Assembly (NCBI RefSeq): GCF_000816845.1
Contig: NZ_CP006879.1
Span: 62,001-126,000, forward strand
Direction of reading: 5' to 3'
DNA length: 64,000 nt
Source: Rhizobium gallicum bv. gallicum R602sp
GTDB taxonomy: Bacteria; Pseudomonadota; Alphaproteobacteria; Rhizobiales; Rhizobiaceae
Shown: piece by piece, positions 28,371-37,159 of the stretch
Position numbering within the stretch: position 1 is the stretch's first letter
How the letters are laid out: every line of letters starts with the position of its first letter
Made by a program: the position numbers and the translations under genes
Notes under the pieces: model-generated
What the model saw: only the letters and a program-made list of their open reading frames with translations
Told to the model about the DNA's origin: nothing
The model's database searches: none

Positions 28371-29726
28371 CTACGATCCAAGCAGCCAACCACCGCCTCG
28401 GTCTAGGTAGGCATCGCGCTCCCGGATTTGATCGGGCACAGGCAGGCCGAAGGCCGTCAACAGCTCGTCGATATTATGTCCGATGAGGTCGGCGAAGCGC
28501 TTCATTCCGCTGCGATCCATCCGACGGAGCTCTCCGATCAAGGAACCGGACACCTGTCCCGTCAGACCCAACCGCAATCGTCGTTGAGCCCTTTCTGAGA
28601 CAATCCCGAGGGCGCGAAGAAAGACCGAGAAATCCTCTTCGGTAATCTCCGTGAGCTTGGTTGCCTCGCCAATCGCGTAGGGCAGGAGGTCGGTCAGGTC
28701 GGGATCAAGGCGGGTGGGCATCAAGTCGTATCTGGGAGCAACGCGGACCCCACCCCCAGGCTCGTACAAAAGGGCAAAGTTCTTGGCGTGAGCGTCGACG
28801 TTTCCAGTCATCAGATCGAATAAGGTCGCAGCGATGAAAGTCTGCTTCTCTGCGGCTGGATCGTTTGTCGCGTTGAGGACGCTATTGATCGCTTCTGCGT
28901 CAAACCGACGGTCAACGGTGCCGTTCCTTTCGTATTTCAATGAAGGCGGAAGTCCCAACGCCTGGGCGAAGTCCTCCTGATGGATACGAATGACGCGGTT
29001 GTCTTGATCGAGACTTCGGTCAAAACGGCGGATAATCAGTGCGCTCACGCCTTCGAAATCCCGAACCGTCGCCTCGGCCGTTTCAAACCCAAGAGTGGCC
29101 GATAGACGCAAAGCTTCCAACTCGAGATCAGGGTCGTTCGGATGAGCCCGGTCCGGAACTTTGACAATATGCGTTGTTGGGGCACCGCTGCCTGGCAGAG
29201 GCTCGGCGAAGGTTCCATCGGGCAAAATTGTCAGCGCTATCTTGCTTTGGACGCCGGCAAGTGGTGAGGGATCTTCTGTTTCATCCGGCAGCCGCTGCCT
29301 TCGGTGCAGGGAGTGGACGATTTTTATAAGCTGTGCTTCGTCCAGCCGACGATAGTCGGTCTTAAAGTTACCAGGGACTTTTGCCGCGGGGGATCCAAGA
29401 GGAAGCACTGAAAGTGCGCCCGGACAGTCGCGTCCGAGATAAAACAGCAATCCCGCCACGTCGCTCCTGGCGAGCCCCTCGCGATCCAAAACCTTTTGAA
29501 GAGGCCCGTCCCGCTCTTGGAGGAGATTGTCGAAAAACGGCCGGGCATCATTATCCTCGTATGCCTCTTCTTCCAGCGGAAGTGAAAGTGAGAGCGGAAT
29601 GGCATCGGGGGTTTCCAGGTATGTCGAGCTGTAGGCGAAGGCGAGGGCGCCTGCTTCATCTCTGACGAGATTGCCAATGGGGTTATCAAATCCGTCCAGG
29701 CGAACGTCGAGTGCAATTATATCCAT
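28371..29726 (-). CDS. hipA: HipA-family serine/threonine kinase toxin
   Basis: This 451-residue HipA-type toxin kinase belongs to the family whose E. coli member phosphorylates glutamyl-tRNA synthetase and induces dormancy. The N-terminal HipA domain has FFDNLLQERDGPLQ. The kinase domain shows PSPLAGVQSKIAL, THIVKVPDRAHP, ALIIRRFDRS, RIHQEDFAQALGLPPSLKYE, the catalytic-loop DLMTGNVDAHAKNFALLY and the metal-binding APRYDLMPT. Length and motifs indicate an intact enzyme. It starts 3 bp after the hipB-like antitoxin gene. Confidence 0.95.
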   Translation of the reverse strand: MDIIALDVRLDGFDNPIGNLVRDEAGALAFAYSSTYLETPDAIPLSLSLPLEEEAYEDNDARPFFDNLLQERDGPLQKVLDREGLARSDVAGLLFYLGRDCPGALSVLPLGSPAAKVPGNFKTDYRRLDEAQLIKIVHSLHRRQRLPDETEDPSPLAGVQSKIALTILPDGTFAEPLPGSGAPTTHIVKVPDRAHPNDPDLELEALRLSATLGFETAEATVRDFEGVSALIIRRFDRSLDQDNRVIRIHQEDFAQALGLPPSLKYERNGTVDRRFDAEAINSVLNATNDPAAEKQTFIAATLFDLMTGNVDAHAKNFALLYEPGGGVRVAPRYDLMPTRLDPDLTDLLPYAIGEATKLTEITEEDFSVFLRALGIVSERAQRRLRLGLTGQVSGSLIGELRRMDRSGMKRFADLIGHNIDELLTAFGLPVPDQIRERDAYLDRGGGWLLGS

Positions 29727-29729
29727 GGC

Positions 29730-30299
29730 TTAGCGTTGCCGACCATAGAGCGCAATTCCGGCTCCGAGGGCCACCTTCAAAGCTTTCCCGAATTCGACCG
29801 TCGGCTTTCCGTTCTCCAGTTCGGAAATGAAGCGGCGGCCAACGCCGGTCAAATCTGCGAATTCTTGCTGGGAAAGCCCCTTTTCCTCCCGAGCCTTTTT
29901 CACCAGTCGGCCGAAATCCGCAGAAGTCTGGATTTCTTTTGCTGCCTTTAACTGGCTATTCAACTTCAATGTTGCTGCGGCGTTGCCTTGCAGCGGCGGT
30001 TCCTTGGGCGGTGGAGAGGGTCGGTTCACGCGTAGTCTTGCAGCCACGGCCGTTTTGGCTTTGACTTGTGTTGACGAGCCGGTTGTATCAGGCGTTTCTG
30101 TTGTCGGGTCCCGCTCCAAGACCTTTCGTAATCGCGACGCCATGGACGAGATGGAGGTGGACGAGCGTCTGACCGGCGATGGCTCACTCTCAGCCAGCTT
30201 GTCGCGCAAATCTTTTGCCGCTGACGACTGCGCCAGAAGTTTCGCAAGAGTGGCTGCATCTTTTCGAGAAGACGCGGCTATAGGTCGTTTGCTCATCAT
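29730..30299 (-). CDS. hipB: HipB-like antitoxin with an N-terminal extension
   Basis: This 189-residue protein carries a C-terminal XRE/HipB helix-turn-helix (FGRLVKKAREEKGLSQQEFA, then DLTGVGRRFISELENGKPTV). Typical HipB proteins are 70-100 residues. Here about 115 extra residues, rich in Ser, Lys, Ala and Pro, precede the DNA-binding domain and look largely disordered. The gene is the first of the hipBA pair. Four operator-like palindromes lie just upstream, the first starting 4 bp before the ATG, so tight autoregulation is likely. ATG 30296 would shorten it by one residue. Confidence 0.9.
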   Translation of the reverse strand: MMSKRPIAASSRKDAATLAKLLAQSSAAKDLRDKLAESEPSPVRRSSTSISSMASRLRKVLERDPTTETPDTTGSSTQVKAKTAVAARLRVNRPSPPPKEPPLQGNAAATLKLNSQLKAAKEIQTSADFGRLVKKAREEKGLSQQEFADLTGVGRRFISELENGKPTVEFGKALKVALGAGIALYGRQR

Positions 30300-30302
30300 T
30301 TT

Positions 30303-30448
30303 TGCTCCTGTACGGGAGCATAACCCACACCGGAACGCGATTCAAGTATGGATGTTCCCGAACGGGAGCATTCTTGTTGGTGATCCCGTTCGGGAGCATC
30401 TAGCAGAACACAGTGTCCTTGGAGTGGAAATGCACCCGAACGGGAACA
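30303..30448. promoter_or_regulatory. Four 18-bp palindromic operators upstream of hipBA
   Basis: Four related 18-mers occur at 30303-30320, 30353-30370, 30381-30398 and 30431-30448. Examples are TGTTCCCGAACGGGAGCA and TGATCCCGTTCGGGAGCA. All share a TCCCG(A/T)(A/T)CGGGA-type core. Their starts are spaced 50, 28 and 50 bp, a symmetric layout. They resemble HipB operators in concept (paired short dyads before hipBA). Binding is inferred from repetition and position. Confidence 0.8.
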
Positions 30449-30958
30449 AACGGGTGCGATGCTTTGGGTTCTAGCCCTGCAGAAAGGGTTGAGATACTCG
30501 ATCAGTGTTGCAACGCCATAGTCAGCCGATTTCGCCTTCTCCAGGATCGGAAACGGCACCGCAGTCTACCGGCATTGGTCGCTGGGAGCTAGACTGTCAG
30601 TGTCACACTCTCTATTTGCTGTGCCGCAGCGGTTCTAAGATACGTCGTCAATTGCCATTGCATCACCGCGAGAAATTCAAGGTACCTAAACGTGAAAAAG
30701 ATCCAGCGCAGCTTTGCTGTCGAGTACAAATCGGGTCGGCGGTAATCCGAGGTCGAGTCGAATTCGATCTGGGGCAACTTGGACCTCAAATCCGTTACGC
30801 GCGATGTGCGGGAGGAGGCGATGCCGTTCCTGTCGCCTATCCACCCAAATGTCGCCTCCGACGAAGGTATATCCTCGCCCGAGACAGAACAGATACAGCC
30901 ATTGTTGACAGCGCCGGTCGCGCAGCAGACAAGTGCATTGGCTACACAGGAGACCGAC

Positions 30959-31375
30959 ATGGCCGACGAAAATGACACGATAGTCGATACCAACACGCCG
31001 GCCACCGTCGTCGCAGCACTCGATGCGCCGACGAAACAGCGTAAGCCTCGCACCAAGAAGGCGGCCCCTGAACTGGGGTCATCGGAGATTGCTTCGGAAC
31101 CAGCGGACGCTTCACGCACAGCAACTGCCACGGTTGACAAGCAGGGGAGAGGCCGTAAACCTAAAGCAAGCGCAGGGACGAATGCGACCAAGAGCGTACC
31201 GGTAAAACGCGGCCCGAGGACCGATAAAGCAGCGGCTGCTGCGCCGACGTCGGTGTTTGACGACCTGGCCGGCCTTCTGCAGTTGGAAGAGGAAAATCAG
31301 AGGCTGCGCAAGCTGCTGGCTGAGAAGCTTCGTGCAGAAAATGCAGAACTTCGAAAGCGGCTCAATCTCGGTTGA
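30959..31375 (+). CDS. SyrB-like regulator
   Basis: From ATG 30959 (MADENDTIVDTN), preceded by GGAGA, the product is 138 residues. A low-complexity basic/alanine-rich body with KQRKPRTKKAAPELG and GRGRKPKASAG AT-hook-like patches leads to a coiled-coil tail (LQLEEENQRLRKLLAEKLRA, ENAELRKRLNLG). This layout matches plasmid-borne rhizobial proteins annotated as SyrB-like; S. meliloti SyrB influences syrM and exopolysaccharide expression. The C-terminal zipper also resembles an IS3 OrfA zipper. A longer frame to 30779 is possible but has no comparable RBS. Confidence 0.65.
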   Translation: MADENDTIVDTNTPATVVAALDAPTKQRKPRTKKAAPELGSSEIASEPADASRTATATVDKQGRGRKPKASAGTNATKSVPVKRGPRTDKAAAAAPTSVFDDLAGLLQLEEENQRLRKLLAEKLRAENAELRKRLNLG

Positions 31376-31412
31376 TGGAAGACGAAATGCCAGTCTCTGA
31401 CTGCATTTCCAA

Positions 31413-31512
31413 CCTCGTCGAATTCTTCTTCAGAAGACTGGTCAATTGGACGCCAAGACGCGCGAGTTGATTGCGCTTGCCGTGGCAGTGACGACGCGCT
31501 GCGAAGGGTGCA
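31413..31512 (+). pseudogene. AhpD/carboxymuconolactone decarboxylase-like fragment
   Basis: The plus-strand frame reads TGQLDAKTRELIALAVAVTT then RCEGCIA. This is the CMD/AhpD peroxidase signature with one CEGC pair, after which family similarity stops abruptly. No start codon or downstream domain exists. The rest of the interval to 31889 is degenerate on both strands, and I recognise no other family in it. Confidence 0.6.
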
Positions 31513-31889
31513 TCGCAAAGCCATACGAGAACGCGCTCTTCGAATCGGTGATGCGGGCGCGACCATGTCGCGGGTCTTTCCCTTTCGCGCGTGGGCGTCG
31601 CGTGACGTCTCCAGGTCGCCGACATAAGAGGAGCAAATCCGCTTTGAGTTGGCGACGCCTTTCCGCATACCCGGCTTCCAGGTCACGAAGCACTCACCCG
31701 CCGCCTGTTCTTCGGCAACAACAACGTCAAACGCTTCCGGACCTTCGTTGCCATGGACCGGGTCAAGGTGGGGCTGAGCATTGCACCATGAGGGCGGCAT
31801 TGATTGGAAGCAACTGGCCCCCAATGATCGCGTGTACTCTGGACTCTGCAGCCTGATACCGACAGGCTGCAGAGGTTCATTCCAATCCG

Positions 31890-32639
31890 CTATATATGCG
31901 ACCAGCCGCCATCCACGCACAACTCGATGCCTGTCACATAGCTCGAGTCATCGGAGGCGAGAAACAGGACGGCTTTTGCGATCTCTTCCACGGTACCGCT
32001 GCGATGCATCGGAATTTCGGCGTGTACTTGGGCATTCGTCTGTTCGATCATCTCGTCGCTCATTCCCGCCTTGCGCTGAAGATCGGTATCGATAAGCCCC
32101 GGCGCCATGGCGTTCACCCGGATTCCCTTCTCGGTCAGTTCCGCGGTGAGCGATCGTGCCAGCGAACGAATAGCTGCCTTCGTCGCTGAATAGACGCTGA
32201 CGTATGGCCGCCCCTGTGTACTCAGCGTCGAGGTGTTCAGGATGATCGAACCACCAGAAGTCATCAGCGGCAGGAGTTTCTGCACGGTAAAATACGTGCC
32301 CTTGAAATTGGTATTGACCGTGAAATCGAAGTCTTCTTCCGACATGTATTCAAACATGCCCGGCTGCGCGCCGCCGGCATTCGCGAAGATGATGTCGACG
32401 CGACCATGCTCCCTCTCAATATGGGCACGGAGCAATTCGATGTCCGCGATCTTGGTTATATCGCTGCGGACGGCGTCGGCGCCGCTTCCAATGTCTTGTG
32501 CTGCAGTATCGAGCGCTGCCTGATCACGACCGGTGATGACAACCTTTGCGCCTTCGTTTGCGAACAGCTTGGCTGTCGCCAGTCCCATGCCCGCGCTGCC
32601 GCCGGTGATGACAGCGACCTTTCCGTCCAATTTACCCAT
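31890..32639 (-). CDS. SDR-family oxidoreductase
   Basis: This 249-residue classical short-chain dehydrogenase/reductase has the cofactor motif TGGSAGMGLATAKLF near residue 13, NAG at residues about 90-92, a catalytic Ser in LNTSTLSTQGRPY, and YSATKAA with the Tyr and Lys. It ends with the usual GIELCVDGGWSHI. The Arg in the TGRD loop suggests NADPH preference. It is transcribed divergently from the TetR-type gene at 32750, a common regulator/target arrangement. Substrate is not predictable. Confidence 0.94.
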   Translation of the reverse strand: MGKLDGKVAVITGGSAGMGLATAKLFANEGAKVVITGRDQAALDTAAQDIGSGADAVRSDITKIADIELLRAHIEREHGRVDIIFANAGGAQPGMFEYMSEEDFDFTVNTNFKGTYFTVQKLLPLMTSGGSIILNTSTLSTQGRPYVSVYSATKAAIRSLARSLTAELTEKGIRVNAMAPGLIDTDLQRKAGMSDEMIEQTNAQVHAEIPMHRSGTVEEIAKAVLFLASDDSSYVTGIELCVDGGWSHI

Positions 32640-32749
32640 ATTCGTATCTCCAATTCGTTTCTGAACGCCCCGACGTGAAACCGCATTATTGCTGGAGGGG
32701 CGGGAACAGAAGTTATATATGAAGGATCATTCAGGTTTTGGATTCGCTT

Positions 32750-33385
32750 ATGGGAAACGGCTCTTTGCCACCGCTAACCCCCCGGAAATCACCGCGTCAG
32801 GGCCGATCGATCGCCACCGTGGACGCCATTTTCGAGGCCACCATTCAGGTTTTGTTGAGCGATGGGCCAACGCGTCTGAACACCACGCGGGTGGCCCGTC
32901 GTGCGGGCGTTTCCGTAGGAACTCTGTATCAATATTTCCCGAACAAGCAGGCCTTGCTCTTCGCGGTGCTGGAGCAACACCTAGCGATGCTGGCCGACGC
33001 TGTGGAGAAAGCGTGTTACGAAAGCCAAGGCGCTAACATAGAAACGATAGCTGGGGCCGTGGTGAAGGCCTATCTTAACGCGAGGATGGCGCAGTCCGAG
33101 ATTTCTCCCGCCCTTTACCTCATCGCCATGGAACTCGACGCTCGCAAGTTGATCGAGTTGGCGACCCGTCGTAGTGAAGAGGCAATTGAGACGCTGCTTT
33201 CCAGTGCCAGCGACGGCCGCTTCACAGACCCGTACGTGATCGCTCAAACCATAACCGCAGTGATTTTTGGAACGGTGCCGGCCTTCTGCATGCGGGTCAT
33301 GCCCCACGCTGCAAGTGTCGAGGCCGAAAAGCAGCTAACGGTTATGTTTCGCTCCTATCTCGCCGCCAGCTGCAACGCGGCATAA
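32750..33385 (+). CDS. TetR-family transcriptional regulator
   Basis: This protein of about 211 residues has an N-terminal TetR HTH: RSIATVDAIFEATIQVLLSD, then TRVARRAGVSVGTLYQYFPN and KQALLFAVLEQH. The C-terminal domain is helical and typical of the AcrR branch. The start used is ATG 32750 (MGNGSLPPL); a TTG 12 bp upstream is possible. It shares a 110-bp divergent promoter region with the SDR gene and is its likely repressor. No strong dyad was picked out by eye in that interval. Confidence 0.9.
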   Translation: MGNGSLPPLTPRKSPRQGRSIATVDAIFEATIQVLLSDGPTRLNTTRVARRAGVSVGTLYQYFPNKQALLFAVLEQHLAMLADAVEKACYESQGANIETIAGAVVKAYLNARMAQSEISPALYLIAMELDARKLIELATRRSEEAIETLLSSASDGRFTDPYVIAQTITAVIFGTVPAFCMRVMPHAASVEAEKQLTVMFRSYLAASCNAA

Positions 33386-33455
33386 TTGAAGGCACCTAGA
33401 TAGGGAAGGCCTTCATCGATGGTTTGTTGTCCAATTGCTCGCTCCATTGCTCCGG

Positions 33456-33956
33456 TCAGGCGTCTTCTCGGCCGCCGCTCCGCTGAAACGGCAGGAACCC
33501 GACAAAACCGGTAATTTTCCAAGCGCCATGGTCCTTTGCGCAAAAGAAAACCGATTGCCAGTTCAGTCGTTGTGATCCTCCGTCGGCGAGTGCGATCGCG
33601 TCATCGAAGGTTTTCCGCGCCGTGGCAGTGTGTCCCTCGACGCGGATATCGAGCATGTCCGTGGCGCGAAACAACGCGTCGCGCCGGTTCTCCGCATAGT
33701 CCGTGGCGGCGGCGCGACGCGCGTCGCCCAGCCAGGCGTCTCGATAGGCTTCAACCGTCGGAAAGCGAACCTCCCAAACAGCCGGATCGAGAGAGCCTTT
33801 GGCATCCAGTCCGCAGAAGCCGTCGGACTTGAATGAACCTCCAAAAATGGACCAATCCTCGTTGACGAAGCCGTCGACGTCCTTTCGCACGAGCATTTCC
33901 CAAATTGCGTGTCGTTCCTGGTCGGAGGGCGCAAAGGGGTTGGTATCGTAAGCCAT
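33456..33956 (-). CDS. Conserved hypothetical protein, NTF2-like
   Basis: This 166-residue protein (from ATG 33956, MAYDTNPFAP, preceded by AGAGGA) has features of an NTF2/SnoaL-like fold. DQERHAIWEMLVRKDVDGFV opens the domain, NEDWSIFGGSF follows, and the end has RLNWQSVFFCAKDHGAWKIT, the typical last strands of such proteins. ATG 33992 would add 12 residues. It lies about 200 bp downstream of nagA on the same strand and could be the last member of that operon. Function is unknown. Confidence 0.65.
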   Translation of the reverse strand: MAYDTNPFAPSDQERHAIWEMLVRKDVDGFVNEDWSIFGGSFKSDGFCGLDAKGSLDPAVWEVRFPTVEAYRDAWLGDARRAAATDYAENRRDALFRATDMLDIRVEGHTATARKTFDDAIALADGGSQRLNWQSVFFCAKDHGAWKITGFVGFLPFQRSGGREDA

Positions 33957-34162
33957 CAGTTTGGTCCTCTGATCATAGAATGAGAAATTCATACGCCTCG
34001 TGCTCGTGCGACCTGGGGTCGGCGGCTCAAGACTATTGAGGTTAAGCCTGCAAAGTGGTCATAGGGCGCCGGCTCGCCCGGGTTTCGGGGCATGTCCCAT
34101 ATGTCGTTTCCTTGCCCGTATCGACGATGACGACGGCTCCGATCGAAGAGCCATGTACCCCC

Positions 34163-35332
34163 TTATTGTAAGATTTGTTCGAAAGTCTTCTGACCGCCGA
34201 TCCAGGTCGACTGAACTCGAAGTTCCGGCGTTAAAATCACGAAATCGGCGTCGGCTCCGGGCATGAGCCGCCCTTTGCGAGCGCCAATCCCAAGTACGTC
34301 CGCCGGATAGCTGGAGGCCATGCGGATGGCCTCCTCGAGCGACAGACCAAGTGTCTCGTGCACGAAACGGATGGAGGAAATCATGTCGATATCGGCGCCG
34401 GCGAGCGTGCCGTCGGCAAGCGTCAGCCGACCGCCCATGCGAAACACCTCGCGTCCGTTCAAGGCAAAGCGCGTCATGTCAGTGCCGATCGTCGACATCG
34501 CATCCGTCACCAGGAACATGCGACCAGGACCCTGCTTGCCGCGGATGGCGATGCCCATGGCCGCCGGATCAACGTGAAAACCGTCAGCGATGATGCCTGC
34601 GTGGAGCGCGCCGATCGCCAATCCCGCGCCAACCGCGCCGGGTTCGCGATGGCCAAGGCCACTCATGGCGTTGAAGAGATGTGTGACCGCCAGTGCACCG
34701 GCCGCCGCGTAAATGCAGGCCGTTTTGTAGTCCGCATCGGTGTGGCCAAGGCTGACGATGACACCCGCGTCGGCAAGAGCCTTCACCTGTTCCGGAGCCA
34801 CGTTTTCCGGGGCGATGGTCACCATCAGGCAGCCGAGTGCGGCCGCGCAGCTAAGCAATTCGTCGAGATCCCGGGTCTCCATCGGCCGGATCAGCGATGG
34901 ATCATGAGCATCCTTGCGGGCGATCGAGAGGTGAGGGCCTTCAAGATGCAGCCCCAGGAAGCCGGGGACGCGAGCAGCCTTCGCCTCGATCCCGGCGGCA
35001 ATCGCAGTTGCTGTGACCTTCGATGTGTCGGTAATCAATGTCGGCAGCAATGCCGTGGTGCCGAACGGCGCATGTGCCGAGCAGATACCTTGAATGCCTT
35101 GGAGCGTCGGCCGCTCATTGAACAGGACGCCGCCGCCGCCATTGACCTGCAGGTCGATAAAGCCCGGCACCAGCAATTGGCCAGGTGCGTGCACTGTTTC
35201 AGCGTCATCGATGAGAGCGGCATCCGCAAGGATGGAAAGGACACGGCCTTCTCCGATCAGGAGAGCGGCGTCATCATGCCACTCCAGACCGTCGAAGATC
35301 CGTGCGCCCGCTATTGTCCTTGTTCCGCTCAT
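34163..35332 (-). CDS. nagA: N-acetylglucosamine-6-phosphate deacetylase
   Basis: This 389-residue amidohydrolase-superfamily enzyme converts GlcNAc-6-phosphate to GlcN-6-phosphate. LLVPGFIDLQVNGGGGVLFN carries the D-x-N-G motif typical of NagA, LHLEGPHLS a metal-ligand Glu, SLGHTDADY and VTHLFNAMSGLGHREPG the metal-binding His residues, and LVTDAMSTIG the catalytic Asp. Length is normal. The start overlaps the stop of the SIS-domain gene (ATGA), so the two are translationally coupled and their activities should be consecutive. Confidence 0.95.
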   Translation of the reverse strand: MSGTRTIAGARIFDGLEWHDDAALLIGEGRVLSILADAALIDDAETVHAPGQLLVPGFIDLQVNGGGGVLFNERPTLQGIQGICSAHAPFGTTALLPTLITDTSKVTATAIAAGIEAKAARVPGFLGLHLEGPHLSIARKDAHDPSLIRPMETRDLDELLSCAAALGCLMVTIAPENVAPEQVKALADAGVIVSLGHTDADYKTACIYAAAGALAVTHLFNAMSGLGHREPGAVGAGLAIGALHAGIIADGFHVDPAAMGIAIRGKQGPGRMFLVTDAMSTIGTDMTRFALNGREVFRMGGRLTLADGTLAGADIDMISSIRFVHETLGLSLEEAIRMASSYPADVLGIGARKGRLMPGADADFVILTPELRVQSTWIGGQKTFEQILQ

Positions 35333-36363
35333 TTGGTCTCCGTCACCTTCTTGAGATGCGCGGGTGCGTCGGGGTTTTGGCCTCGCGCGCGTGACCAGGC
35401 TTCCACGAAGCCATAGAAGGGAAGGATGAGTGACAGCGCATCTGTGAGCGGGTGACCGGTCTCAATGGAAGGCAGAGACTTGGCCTTCTCTGCTCGGGTC
35501 GAGGTGACACGTACGATTGCACCCTTGGCTTTCAGGCTATCGGCAACGGCGACCGTCGATGCTTCGGCGGCGTCGTGCGAAGCCAGGGCAAGCACCGGGA
35601 AATCCGCCCCGACCAGCGCTACGGGTCCATGCAGCACTTCCGCGGCAGAAAACGCTTCCGCATGGACGCCAGTCGTTTCCTTGAACTTTAATGCGGCTTC
35701 ACTGGCGATCGCCAAAGCCGGCCCACGGCCGAGCACATAAAGAGATTTCGCTTCACCAGCGTCCGCGGCAAATTCCTGCCAATCGAGGCTCACAGCGTCG
35801 GCAAAGTGCCTGGGAAGATCCGCCACGGCGCGCTTCAGCGAAGCGTCTCCCGTCCAATGGCCGAGGACCGCGAGGCCAGCGACGATGGAGTTCACATAGG
35901 ATTTTGTTGCCGCCACCGCATGTTCGGTGCCTGCGAAAATATCCAGTGAATGGCTGCAGGCATCGGCGATCGGCGAAGGCAGCGTGTTTGTCAGCGCAAT
36001 CGACGTGGCGCCGGCCCGGGTTGCCGCCTCAGCCATGGCGACGATGTCGGGGCTCTTGCCCGATTGCGAAACCGCGATCGCTGCACCGCGGCCAAGTTTC
36101 AACTTGGCGCCATAGATCGACGCGAGCGACGGTCCAAGAGAGGCAACCGGTACGCCTGCGGTCAGTTCGATGGCATATTTGAGAAACAGTGCAGCATGGT
36201 CCGACGAGCCGCGGGCAATCGTGACGACGAAGGCCGGATCCTTGGTGCGGAACGCTTCCCCGACATCAGCAAAGGCTTTCTCCGATCGCTCAAGCAGCCG
36301 GGCAGTCGCTTCAGGGATCTCATCTATCTCGCGGCGCATATTTGTTTGCACAGTTGTCTCCAT
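35329..36363 (-). CDS. SIS-domain glucosamine-6-phosphate deaminase/isomerase (NagB-II type)
   Basis: This 344-residue protein has two SIS domains without the glutaminase half of GlmS. It begins METTVQTNMRREIDEIPEAT, very like the GlmS isomerase start. ARGSSDHAALFLKYAIE and VSQSGKSPDIV are the sugar-phosphate-binding loops of SIS 1, and KFKETTGVHAEAFSAAEVLH belongs to SIS 2. Such stand-alone proteins deaminate GlcN-6-P to fructose-6-P, the step after NagA, matching the coupled gene order. AgaS-like or other amino-sugar isomerase activity is the alternative. Confidence 0.88.
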   Translation of the reverse strand: METTVQTNMRREIDEIPEATARLLERSEKAFADVGEAFRTKDPAFVVTIARGSSDHAALFLKYAIELTAGVPVASLGPSLASIYGAKLKLGRGAAIAVSQSGKSPDIVAMAEAATRAGATSIALTNTLPSPIADACSHSLDIFAGTEHAVAATKSYVNSIVAGLAVLGHWTGDASLKRAVADLPRHFADAVSLDWQEFAADAGEAKSLYVLGRGPALAIASEAALKFKETTGVHAEAFSAAEVLHGPVALVGADFPVLALASHDAAEASTVAVADSLKAKGAIVRVTSTRAEKAKSLPSIETGHPLTDALSLILPFYGFVEAWSRARGQNPDAPAHLKKVTETK

Positions 36364-36391
36364 TTGGAAGGCTCCACCCGAGACCAGGGGC

Positions 36392-37159
36392 TCAGGTTTC
36401 TGGGATCGTGAATTCGTTGACGAAACCGTCGGTGTCGCCCCGACAGAGCGAGCAGGTAAATTCGACTGGCCGGCCGGAACGGAGAAAGCCTACGCGCCTG
36501 ACCAGGAGACCGGCGGCGCCATCAGCTACGCGAAGCACCGAGGCATCCGGCTCACGAATGGCGCTTGCGAACAGGCGTTGAATCGCGCGCACGGGCCGCG
36601 CATCTCTGTCTTGCAGCGCGGCGTAAATCGAGGCCGAGACGCTGAGCGGGTTCGGCAGGAACTCAAGTGGAACGCAGCTGCGTTCTATCGCAAACGGCAA
36701 ATCTCCGGAGATGCGCAGCCGGGCCAGGCGAGCGACCTTTGCGCCGGCGGAGAGGCCGAGCGCCATCATCTCATCCGATGATGGACTGATGATCTGACGC
36801 TCCAGCCATTCGGTTCGCATGTTCGAAGCCAGCCAGAACATGTCCTCGGTCGGCGGCGAGGGTGCGGGCGACGCCGGTTGAGCCAACCCGGCCATCGAAC
36901 GGGAGACGAAGGTCCCGGAGCCTCGGCGGCGCACGAGCAGGCCATCGCGCACGAGTTCGTCGATCGCTTTGCGAACGGTCACCCGGCTGACCCGCGCGGA
37001 GTTGGCGAGATCGCGCTCAGGAGACAATGCATCTCCGCTGCCGAGTCTGCCCGACAGGATCGCCTCTTCGAGGGACCGGCGCAGTTTTTGATAGAGCGGA
37101 CCAGCGCCCTGCAGATGTATGTCCGCATCTTGAACCGTTGCCGACGGTCTAGCGCTCAT
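36392..37159 (-). CDS. GntR-family regulator, HutC/UTRA type (NagR-like)
   Basis: From ATG 37159 this 255-residue protein has an N-terminal winged helix (GAGPLYQKLRRSLEEAILSG, then SPERDLANSARVSRVTVRKA and IDELVRDGLLVRRRGSGTFV). A C-terminal UTRA domain (ERSCVPLEFLPNPLSVSASI, later RVGFLRSGRPVEFTCSLCRG) is the fold that binds amino-sugar phosphates in NagR/YvoA. Its start overlaps the end of the kinase gene, placing it inside the nag operon. It is a candidate for binding the palindromes at 38112-38136 and 40168-40192. An upstream extension to 37222 overlaps nagK. Confidence 0.9.
   Translation of the reverse strand: MSARPSATVQDADIHLQGAGPLYQKLRRSLEEAILSGRLGSGDALSPERDLANSARVSRVTVRKAIDELVRDGLLVRRRGSGTFVSRSMAGLAQPASPAPSPPTEDMFWLASNMRTEWLERQIISPSSDEMMALGLSAGAKVARLARLRISGDLPFAIERSCVPLEFLPNPLSVSASIYAALQDRDARPVRAIQRLFASAIREPDASVLRVADGAAGLLVRRVGFLRSGRPVEFTCSLCRGDTDGFVNEFTIPET

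Noticed and set aside
31513-31889. A minus-strand frame containing VHGNEGPEAFDVVVAEEQAA
   Set aside because: It looks partly ordered but matches no family I can name, and overlapping plus frames are equally open; treated as degenerate sequence.
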